A stretch of 8,017 nt of DNA from Planctomycetota bacterium. Lineage in GTDB: Bacteria > Planctomycetota > Planctomycetia > Pirellulales > Pirellulaceae. Location of the stretch: the NCBI GenBank assembly GCA_019347795.1, contig JAHWKS010000198.1, positions 1 to 8,017 on the forward strand, read 5' to 3'. Each line of letters starts with the position of its first letter. Position 1 is the first letter of the stretch. A program made the position numbers and the translations under genes. The notes below the pieces were generated by a model, which was not told the origin of the DNA, made no database searches, and saw only the letters and a program-made list of their open reading frames with translations. Positions 1 through 6,551 of this stretch are shown here, piece after piece.

Positions 1-1532
1 TGCACGCCTGTCGGATCATAATCGAAGCTGCCATTCGCCCGCAGGAGCAGCGTGGCGCCGGAAGCGAGCGTGATCGTTTGACCCACGTCGGCCGTCTCGC
101 CGTTCACCGCCGTGACAGTGATCGCGTCGTTGTTCACGTTGTTGGGGGAGAGATCGGGGTCGATGTCGGGATCGGTATCGTTTCCGAGCACGCCCGGGGC
201 AGGCACGTTCAGCACCGAGTCGGGCACGGCCCGGAACTGATTATCGTCAACGGCGATCGGATCGTCCGGCGTGTTCTGCACGGTCACCGTCACCTCGGCG
301 GTGTCGGTCACGCCGCCGGGATAGGTAATCGTGTACATGAACGTGTCTTCGCCGAAGAAGTTGCCGTTCGGCGTGTAGGAAACCATCCCGTTGACGATCG
401 ATGCTGTGCCGTTGGCCGGACTGGTGATCGAGGTGAGCGTCGGCGCGCCAGGCACGTTAACGCTGATGGTCGTCGAAGCGGTCATTACGTCCTCTTCCGC
501 CACTTCGTTGTCGGGCAGATCCCCCTGATCATGCAGGAGAACGGCCGAAGTGACGTCGGGAACGTCCGTCGTGAAGGTCTGCGTGCCGCTGGCGGACGTG
601 TCATTGGCCAACACGTCGATCGTCAGGGCCGTTTCCTCCGTGCCCGTGACAAAGTCGGCGACGGCGCCCACTTTGAATGGAATGGTCGCCAGCACTTCCT
701 GATCCGGACCGAGCGGCGTGAAGAAATTGGCGACAACCCCCGTGATGCGAATCGTATTCACATCCTGCCGATTGATATTGGACAGCGAAAATTGCGGGTC
801 CGTGGGACGATACCCCACTCCGAAGAACGGCGCCGCTGCTTCATCACGCAGCGCGTTGGGGATCGGAGAGGCGGAAAAGTTTTCGTCGAAGTTGAGATCC
901 ACGGTGGCCGAGAAAATGCCTCGATCGTCAACGTTGTTATTGGGGTTGGGATCCTCGGTTCGCAGGTCTTGGACGAAAACCGTGACGTCGTAGGTATCGC
1001 CGACGGTGGCTGTCGTCGTGCCGTCCGTGATGCTCGGAATGAGCGACGCCAACATTCCATTCTCTCCCTCGGCTCGCAGCGCCTGGACCACGCCCAATAC
1101 GTCGGTAATCGAAAGCTGGCGGTCGGCGTTCACGTCGATGAACGTGCGCGACGGGGCGGCCTGACCGTCCTCGCCCTCGGCATGGAGGGAGTCCAACAGG
1201 CGCCCTCCTTCTCGCATCGGCGTGACAACCTTCAGCAGGTCGAAGGTTTCCACTCGCCCGTTGCCGTCCACGTCCGCAGGCTTCTGCCAGTTGTGGTCGG
1301 GATTCACCGGGTTATAAGCCCGAGCCGCGTACACCCACTCATAGGCGGCCTGGGCGCTTTCGAACTGGGGGACGCCGTCGGTGGCGACGCCGGCGGCCAA
1401 AAGCGCTCTTTCCTCCAGCCTCTCGGAAGAAAGCCGCCGCGACAAGCGACGGACTGGGGACAGCGCCCTCCGTCGCGTACGACGTTGGCCGAACAGGGAC
1501 CGGAGCGATTCGGTGCGGCGTACCATCTTCAT
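1..1532 (-). CDS. LEPR-XLL dockerin/cohesin-like/cadherin-like repeat surface protein (C-terminus beyond window)
   Basis: Large predicted extracellular protein read leftward off the window edge; 510 codons are visible without a stop. I start it at the ATG at 1532 (MKMVRRTES), the first ATG after an in-frame stop at 1554-1556; a second ATG lies two codons on, and no good Shine-Dalgarno is seen. Residues 1-45 are Arg-rich and end in SERLEERALLAAG, the LEPR-XLL-like N-terminal motif of planctomycete surface proteins. Residues about 80-155 form a two-repeat type I dockerin with calcium loops DVDGNGRVETFDLL (from D87) and DVNADRQLSITDVL (from D133). Residues about 158-293 look like a cohesin-type beta-sandwich (VGDTYDVTVFVQDL, GIFSATVDLNFDEN, LATIPFKVGAV). 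From about 294 two cadherin-like tandem repeats follow, with TIDVLANDT, SYTPNGNFFGEDTFMYTIT, AVDDN and GVLGNDTDPDIDPD. Probably a structural or adhesive wall protein; no catalytic motif is visible. Divergent from the metalloprotease gene. Gene and domain calls are firm except the cohesin-like part. Confidence 0.9.
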   Translation of the reverse strand, partial: MKMVRRTESLRSLFGQRRTRRRALSPVRRLSRRLSSERLEERALLAAGVATDGVPQFESAQAAYEWVYAARAYNPVNPDHNWQKPADVDGNGRVETFDLLKVVTPMREGGRLLDSLHAEGEDGQAAPSRTFIDVNADRQLSITDVLGVVQALRAEGENGMLASLIPSITDGTTTATVGDTYDVTVFVQDLRTEDPNPNNNVDDRGIFSATVDLNFDENFSASPIPNALRDEAAAPFFGVGYRPTDPQFSLSNINRQDVNTIRITGVVANFFTPLGPDQEVLATIPFKVGAVADFVTGTEETALTIDVLANDTSASGTQTFTTDVPDVTSAVLLHDQGDLPDNEVAEEDVMTASTTISVNVPGAPTLTSITSPANGTASIVNGMVSYTPNGNFFGEDTFMYTITYPGGVTDTAEVTVTVQNTPDDPIAVDDNQFRAVPDSVLNVPAPGVLGNDTDPDIDPDLSPNNVNNDAITVTAVNGETADVGQTITLASGATLLLRANGSFDYDPTGV

Positions 1533-1741
1533 AAATCTGCTGCGTGTAGGGGCTTAAGGCAAGAAAAGGGCGCTGGAAAGACAACAGACCGAGCCTCGTG
1601 CGAGCGCCGCGGCAGACCACCAGCGTTAGAAACCAACGACACAACGATTGAAAGTTAGGAAGCGTATCCGCCGGAAAAGTTCCCTCGAAAGATAACAAAT
1701 CCCCGCAGTCGGGCGGCGCTTCAACCGAAGGGCAAACTCTA

Positions 1742-1776
1742 ACCTAATTGAGGTTTTCGCATTTTCAAGATTAGGT
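1742..1776. repeat. Inverted repeat ACCTAAT / ATTAGGT in the divergent region
   Basis: A perfect 7-bp inverted repeat (1742-1748 and 1770-1776) with a 21-nt spacer. It overlaps a second repeat, TTCAAG (1764-1769) and CTTGAA (1778-1783). The setting is AT-rich and upstream of both flanking genes, so an operator or an mRNA-leader structure is conceivable. It is short enough to be coincidental. Confidence 0.3.
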
Positions 1777-1825
1777 CCTTGAAGTTAGCACGATAACCCA
1801 TCCTTCCCAGTTTAACAACTAGAAT

Positions 1826-1868
1826 ACCACCTGCCAAAATCGGCGCCTTTGGCGCCTCCGGAAGTGGT
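1826..1868. repeat. Potential stem-loop: ACCAC outer stem, GGCGCC-TTT-GGCGCC inner stem
   Basis: GGCGCC (1842-1847), a TTT loop and a second GGCGCC (1851-1856) form a 6-bp GC hairpin. ACCAC (1826-1830) and GTGGT (1864-1868) could pair around it across internal loops. Read on the minus strand it could sit in the leader of the left-hand surface-protein gene, if transcription starts that far upstream. Only a purine run follows on the plus strand, so a rho-independent terminator is possible only in the other direction and is not well supported. Confidence 0.35.
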
Positions 1869-1991
1869 GATCGCCTTAAAGAAAAAAATTTGAGAGAAAG
1901 AGAGGGAACCAACGGAGCCCTTGCACGTCCAATTTCTTTGATCCCCCAGGAACCGCCCGGCAGGCTTTCTTCTCTTGATTCCGCTGCGTCT

Positions 1992-2069
1992 GCCCGTCTT
2001 TCAGCGACCGCCGGCATGGCCCGGTAGCGACGCGTTTGTCGCTACGTCGGCGGTCGCTGAAGGGCGGGC
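1992..2069. repeat. Nested 78-bp palindromic element (22-bp arms, 2 mismatches)
   Basis: Outer arms at 1992-2013 and 2048-2069 are inverted repeats matching at 20 of 22 positions; the core is CAGCGACCGCCG against CGGCGGTCGCTG. Inside lies a perfect 8-bp stem, GTAGCGAC (2024-2031) and GTCGCTAC (2038-2045), with loop GCGTTT. The two stems are separated by 10 unpaired bases on the left and 2 on the right, so the element folds into one long, slightly interrupted hairpin. It resembles the REP- or MITE-like intergenic palindromes common in planctomycetes. A structured leader RNA for one of the divergent genes is an alternative. Confidence 0.7.
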
Positions 2070-2331
2070 CGGCGTCGCCGTTCAGCAAAAGCGGCCTGAC
2101 ATCCGCACGGCGCCTGATTAGGATGATAAAGAGCGGAAGCATTCCATTTTCGCGCTTGCCAGTCCGCTCGCGATCGCCGGCGTCCCAAACATCCAAATCG
2201 GGATCTTTGGCGCCGCTCGATTCCTCAAGCTCTCTTCCCCGCATTTCTCCGCGGAGGGCTTGAGCCGCAGCAGTCCCTTCGACCGACTTAACTCCCATCC
2301 CCGCCGCCGGAAAGAGTCTATCTTTTGTTAT

Positions 2332-5034
2332 ATGGGATTTGACTTGCGTTTCCGCCGTTTTTGGCGATCTCGCAGCGAAACCGCCCGCGCGTCGGGTCGC
2401 GGCGAGGTCTGCCGGAACGCTCGTCGTCCACGGAGCAAGAGGCGTCGGTTCGAGGCATTGGAAAGCCGCGCGCTGCTCACGGGCGTCCCTTTCGGCGCCA
2501 CGACCCAGGATACGGCCGAATTCCTTTTGGGCGACGTGCACGTGAACATCGTCTTTCTGGAGTCCAACGGCCAGATCGACGCGAGCACCGAGGACTGGAC
2601 GCCCCAGAAAATCGGCGAGATCAAGCAGAAGGTCGTCGAGGGGATCACCTGGTGGGAGGACGCGCTCGCGACGCTCGGCAGCGTCCACGAACTGAACTTC
2701 CACTTCGATTTCACCTTTGCGGACTCGCCGTTTCAGACGGCTTACGAGCCGATCTCGAGGGTTTCGCAGGACTTTCCCCTGTGGGTGAATGAGTTACTGG
2801 ACCACGTTGGCTTCGGCGATCTAGGGGCTGGCGACGTCGGCATCACGCGGGGGATCCGCGCGTTCAATCACGCGGAGCGGGTCGAGTCGAACTCAAACTG
2901 GGGCTTCACCCTGTTTGTGGTGGATTCCGAGAACGACGCGGACGGCCGATTCGCCTCCGGCTCCGATTTCAGCCAGGCCTTCGCTTTCGCCGGCGGCTTG
3001 TTCTACATTTCCCCCTCGCAGCGTCCGGCCAGCACGTTCGCGCACGAGGTGGGCCATATTTTCTACGCCCTCGACGAGCACGGCGGGGGCAGCCCGTATA
3101 CCGCTCGGCGGGGCTATTACAACACGCAAAACCTGAACGCGAGTCGGCAGCACCCCGACCCGGAAAGTCGCGTACCGAGCATCATGGACAACCACGTCGA
3201 GGCCTTTCCGACGCTGGCGATCTCGCAGTCGGGAAGGGAGATGGTCGGCTGGCGAGATTCCGACGGCGACGGAATCTTCGATGTGCTGGACGTGCCGCTC
3301 TCGCTCACCGGCTCCGGCGCGGTGGATCCCGCAACCGGGATGTACCGCTTCGTGGGTGAGGCCTCCGTCGGGACGCTGCGGAACATGAATCCGAGCGGCT
3401 TTCGCAGCGACATCACCATCAACGAGGTCAGCCGTGTTCAGTACCGCATTGACGGCGGCGCGTGGAGCGACGCCGTGTCGCCGCATGCGAACACGGCGGA
3501 CCTGGATTTCTCGTTCCCGGTTCCTGAGGGGGAGCACGCCGTCGAGATTCGCGCCCTCGACGACGCCACGAACGAGCCGGGCGAAAGCGGCGTCGTTTCG
3601 GCGACGTTTCACGCAACCACGACGGCGCCCGCCGCGACTACGGCGCCCGGCGTCAACGGCTTTCTCTGGAACGATGAGGACGGCGACGGCGTGCGCGATC
3701 TCGGCGAGCCGTCCCTCGCCGGCTGGACCGTCGAGGTGCGCGGACCCGCCGGGCAGGCGCTCGATCTCCAGCAGCGCGTCGAGCCGGACAATTACGCCGA
3801 CGAGGCCGACATCCTCGACGTTCATCCCGATGTGCGGCTGACCGCAACAGGGACGAGCGTCGCATCCAACATCGCCAGCGTCCGCACGCAGACCGGGGCT
3901 TCCACCGGCGGAAAGGTCTTCGCGCATCAACCCTTTCCGGGAGGCCCGTCGGGTTGGTCCACCGAGTGGATTGGGACGCAGCGGCAATTCATGATGGACT
4001 TCACCGAGCCGGTCACCACAGTGAGCATCGACGTCGTCGCTACCAGCGACGGCGACATGGGACGCCTGGAGCTGTACGACGAGAATTTCCAACTGATCGA
4101 CCGCATCACGACCCAGCCGCTGGCGGCCGGGGAAACGGCGACGCTCACCTTCGGCGCTCCGACCGCGGTCATCAAGCGAGCCGTCGCCGGCGGACATGCG
4201 GAGTCGGCGGTGCTGCTGGACAACCTGCGGTTTGGTCCCGCCACAACCACCACCACCGACGCCAACGGCGCCTGGTCGCTCCCGCATCTGGACAGCGGTT
4301 CCTTTACGGTCCGGGTGAATGCCGGACCCGCGTGGCAGGCGACGACTACAGGCGGGGCGTCGCAGCCGGTGACGCTTGACTCCGGCGCCGTCGTCGAAGA
4401 TGTGACGTTCGGGTTTCAGAACGTCGGCTCGGTTTGGCACAACGCGGAGCGTCCGCCCGATGTGAACGGCGACGGGGTCGTCACGCTGCAGGACCTCCTG
4501 GACGTCACGAAGCATTTGCGGAACAGCGGCGTGGGCGCGCTGGAAGGCGAGCCGGAGGAGGGGCGTCCCCTGATCGACGCCGACGGCAACGGCGTGGCCA
4601 GCCTGAACGATCTGCTGGTCGTCATTACCGAACTGCGACGCCAGATCGAGCAGCAGGGGAGCGGCGAAGGTGAATCGCTGCTCGCCTCCGAAAGCGCGGC
4701 GACCGCGGCTTCGCCTGAATCGCCCGGCGAGGACGAGACGGACGACTTGATAATGGAAAACGACTTGCCGCGGCCGTGGTTTGTCGCACACTCGCAGTTT
4801 TCCGATCAGCGGGCGGGCGCCGTGACGGATTCGGGCGAGAACCGCCATGCATATCCTTCCCTGCCGCCGCTTGTCGCTGTGCGTGATCCCCTGCACCGGG
4901 CCGCGACCATTCGCGGCGCCGCGATCGCAGGATCAACATCGTCCGGAATGACGGACGCGGAAGAGGAGTCCAGCTTCGACTCACTCCTTGATGCGATCGC
5001 GCCGGACGTTGCGCGTCGCTTCGACGGCGCGTAG
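2332..5034 (+). CDS. Secreted zinc metalloprotease with SdrD B-like and dockerin domains
   Basis: Predicted 900-residue extracellular protease. I start it at the ATG at 2332; an upstream in-frame TTG at 2260 would add 24 atypical residues. Residues 1-51 are Arg-rich with no clear hydrophobic core and end in FEALESRALLTG (F40-G51), the same N-terminal motif as the divergent gene. Residues about 60-305 form the catalytic domain: H238-E239-V-G-H242 is the zinc motif HEXXH, followed by FYALDEH (D248 or H250 could be the third ligand), and SIMD (M285) looks like a metzincin Met-turn. DSDGDGIFD (from D309) is a calcium-loop-like segment. An Ig-like stretch spans about 369-430. GFLWNDEDGDGVRDLGEP (from about 442) opens an SdrD B-like fold that resumes at about 638 (TDANGAWSLPHLDSGSFTV); a separate beta-rich module of about 150 residues is inserted between. 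A type I dockerin follows at about 706-775 (DVNGDGVVTLQDLL from D710, DADGNGVASLNDLL from D749), then an acidic, low-complexity tail. Substrate unknown. Confidence 0.93.
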   Translation: MGFDLRFRRFWRSRSETARASGRGEVCRNARRPRSKRRRFEALESRALLTGVPFGATTQDTAEFLLGDVHVNIVFLESNGQIDASTEDWTPQKIGEIKQKVVEGITWWEDALATLGSVHELNFHFDFTFADSPFQTAYEPISRVSQDFPLWVNELLDHVGFGDLGAGDVGITRGIRAFNHAERVESNSNWGFTLFVVDSENDADGRFASGSDFSQAFAFAGGLFYISPSQRPASTFAHEVGHIFYALDEHGGGSPYTARRGYYNTQNLNASRQHPDPESRVPSIMDNHVEAFPTLAISQSGREMVGWRDSDGDGIFDVLDVPLSLTGSGAVDPATGMYRFVGEASVGTLRNMNPSGFRSDITINEVSRVQYRIDGGAWSDAVSPHANTADLDFSFPVPEGEHAVEIRALDDATNEPGESGVVSATFHATTTAPAATTAPGVNGFLWNDEDGDGVRDLGEPSLAGWTVEVRGPAGQALDLQQRVEPDNYADEADILDVHPDVRLTATGTSVASNIASVRTQTGASTGGKVFAHQPFPGGPSGWSTEWIGTQRQFMMDFTEPVTTVSIDVVATSDGDMGRLELYDENFQLIDRITTQPLAAGETATLTFGAPTAVIKRAVAGGHAESAVLLDNLRFGPATTTTTDANGAWSLPHLDSGSFTVRVNAGPAWQATTTGGASQPVTLDSGAVVEDVTFGFQNVGSVWHNAERPPDVNGDGVVTLQDLLDVTKHLRNSGVGALEGEPEEGRPLIDADGNGVASLNDLLVVITELRRQIEQQGSGEGESLLASESAATAASPESPGEDETDDLIMENDLPRPWFVAHSQFSDQRAGAVTDSGENRHAYPSLPPLVAVRDPLHRAATIRGAAIAGSTSSGMTDAEEESSFDSLLDAIAPDVARRFDGA

Positions 5035-5102
5035 TCAGCGTTGTCGGCCCCTGCTATTCTGGCGGCGTAACGACCGAGTTCCGCTCTCGCCGCACGCATC
5101 GC

Positions 5103-6551
5103 ATGTCGCAGGGGTACCCGAAAGTCGCGCAGCTCAAGACGGTGGAGGCGTTTCGTGAGCGGCTGACGGAACTGGGGATCGAGCTTCCCGTTGACGATCA
5201 AATCCTCACGGCCGCGGAGAATTCGCCGCTGGCGGCGTCGTTCTCGATTGGCGGGATGACGGTGGGAAACCGCTGGTGCATCCATCCCATGGAGGGCTGG
5301 GACGCCAATCGCGACGGGTCCCCCTCGCGTCACACGCTGCGGCGATGGCGGAACTTCGGCCTCAGCGGCGCGAAGCTGATCTGGGGAGGCGAAGCCGCCG
5401 CCGTGCAGCCCGACGGCCGGGCCAATCCCAATCAGACGTTGGCGACTCCCGAAAACCGCGCGGGCCTGGCGGCGTTGTTGGATGAGCTGCTTACGGCCCA
5501 CCGCGAGGCCTTCGGCGACGCCGAAGATCTCTGCGTCGGTCTGCAGCTTACACACTCCGGACGATTCTGCCGCCCCAATTCCAACCAACTCGACCCGCGC
5601 ATCGCCTACCATCATCCGCTCTTGGACGCCAAGTTCGGCATTTCGCCGGACGATGACTCGGTGGTGTGGACCGATGACGACTTGGAGCGGCTGATCGACA
5701 GCTTCGTCGCCGCCGCCGGACTGGCTGAAGACGTGGGGTTTCACTTCGTCGATGTGAAGGCGTGCCACGGTTACCTGCTGCACGAGTTTCTCAGCGCGTA
5801 CGCACGTCCCGGACGATTCGGCGGCGATTTCGAGGGACGCACACGGCTCTTGACGACGATCATCGAGCGCATCCGCCAGGAGCGGCCGAAGCTGGGGATC
5901 GGCGTTCGCTTGAGCGTGTTCGACACGCTGCCGTATAAGACCAGCCGCGAAGTGGGCGAGCCGATGGAGTACCGGCATTTGCTGCCGTACCGCTGGGGCT
6001 TCGGCGTCGATGCCGACGATCCCCGCGAGGTTGACCTGACCGAGCCGCTGCGGCTGATCGGGAAGCTGGCGGACTTGGGGGTGATCGGCGTGAACCTCTC
6101 CTGCGGCAGTCCGTACTACAATCCGCACATTCAGCGCCCGGCGATCTTCCCGCCCAGCGACGGCTACCAGCCGCCGGAGGATCCGTTGGTCGGCGCCGCG
6201 CGGCAAATTCATGCCGCGCGCCGCTGCAAGGAAGCGTTTCCCAACTTGCCGATGATCGGGACCGGCTATACCTATTTCCAGGATTACCTGCCGCACGTCG
6301 CCCAGGGCGTTGTGCGGAAAGGCTGGATCGACTTGGTCGGACTCGGTCGGATGGTTCTGGCCGACCCGACGCTGCCGGCCGATGCTCTGCAGCGCGGTCA
6401 GGCGGAGCGTAAGCGGCTCTGTCGCACCTTCAGCGATTGCACCACGGCGCCGCGGAACGGCATTATCTCGGGCTGCTTTCCGCTCGATCCGTATTACAAA
6501 GCCATGCCGGAAGCGGAACGCGTGAAGCAGGTGAAGAAGGAGCAGCTATGA
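5103..6551 (+). CDS. Old Yellow Enzyme-family NADH:flavin oxidoreductase
   Basis: 482-residue cytoplasmic FMN-dependent TIM-barrel oxidoreductase of the OYE / 2,4-dienoyl-CoA reductase N-terminal family, whose members usually reduce activated C=C bonds using NAD(P)H. Family features seen: NRWCIHPMEGWD near residue 57 (the usual N-R-x-x-x-x-P-M strand), GLQLTHSGR (H151, R154), VKACHGYLLHEFLS (C221, H222, Y224), GVNLSCGSPYYNP, GTGYTYFQDYLP and the phosphate-binding end of the barrel VGLGRMVLADPTLP. The C-terminus has C440-x5-C446-x11-C458, a reduced form of the four-cysteine iron-sulfur motif of dienoyl-CoA reductase relatives, and lacks the second FAD/NAD domain of the long enzymes. It starts 68 bp after the protease stop at an ATG without a visible Shine-Dalgarno, and its stop codon overlaps the next start, so it is probably the first gene of a two-gene operon. 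Substrate unknown. Confidence 0.93.
   Translation: MSQGYPKVAQLKTVEAFRERLTELGIELPVDDQILTAAENSPLAASFSIGGMTVGNRWCIHPMEGWDANRDGSPSRHTLRRWRNFGLSGAKLIWGGEAAAVQPDGRANPNQTLATPENRAGLAALLDELLTAHREAFGDAEDLCVGLQLTHSGRFCRPNSNQLDPRIAYHHPLLDAKFGISPDDDSVVWTDDDLERLIDSFVAAAGLAEDVGFHFVDVKACHGYLLHEFLSAYARPGRFGGDFEGRTRLLTTIIERIRQERPKLGIGVRLSVFDTLPYKTSREVGEPMEYRHLLPYRWGFGVDADDPREVDLTEPLRLIGKLADLGVIGVNLSCGSPYYNPHIQRPAIFPPSDGYQPPEDPLVGAARQIHAARRCKEAFPNLPMIGTGYTYFQDYLPHVAQGVVRKGWIDLVGLGRMVLADPTLPADALQRGQAERKRLCRTFSDCTTAPRNGIISGCFPLDPYYKAMPEAERVKQVKKEQL
6537..6542 (+). promoter_or_regulatory. Shine-Dalgarno AAGGAG deciding the start of the Gfo/Idh/MocA gene
   Basis: AAGGAG sits 5 nt before the ATG at 6548, inside the last codons of the upstream oxidoreductase. 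The ATG overlaps the upstream TGA as ATGA (6548-6551). This favours the ATG over upstream in-frame alternatives, which would add a long tail without family similarity, and suggests translational coupling. Confidence 0.8.

Larger units (their letters stand above)
1533..2331. other. Divergent intergenic region with inverted repeats, no convincing gene
   Basis: About 800 bp separate the starts of the two divergent surface-protein genes. The region from 1735 to 1910 is AT-richer than its surroundings and contains a purine-rich run (1878-1908, GAAAAAAA followed by GAGAGAAAGAGAGGGAA). Open frames here lack domain signatures, start mainly at TTG, or overlap the palindromes, so I do not call them. 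Promoters for both flanking genes should lie here, but I could not find a hexamer pair with proper spacing that I would defend. Three inverted repeats are listed separately. Confidence 0.6.

Noticed and set aside
78..1658. 526-codon plus-strand open frame
   Set aside because: It is antisense to the surface-protein gene, whose minus frame gives clear dockerin and cadherin-like sequence. The plus translation is Arg/Gly/Val/His-rich with no domain signature, as expected for a high-GC shadow frame.
1691..2334. Shared TTTGTTAT-like string upstream of both divergent genes (minus about 1700, plus about 2325)
   Set aside because: Only eight bases match, the distances to the starts differ greatly (about 160 nt versus immediately adjacent), so chance is the simpler explanation.
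1876..2703. 275-codon minus-strand open frame across the divergent region
   Set aside because: It runs through the palindrome at 1992-2069 and antisense to the start of the protease gene; no domain or conserved motif is visible.
2893..4896. 667-codon minus-strand open frame antisense to the metalloprotease
   Set aside because: The plus frame carries HEXXH, Met-turn, SdrD B-like and dockerin motifs; the antisense product is low-complexity Arg/Gly/Val-rich. Codon-bias shadow.
5011..5030. Hairpin at the end of the protease gene (CGTCG-CTT-CGACG, extendable with a bulged G)
   Set aside because: It lies within coding sequence and no T-run follows, so a terminator is not supported.
4806..6296. 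496-codon minus-strand open frame spanning the protease end and the OYE-type gene
   Set aside because: It crosses two well-supported plus genes and has no recognisable motif.
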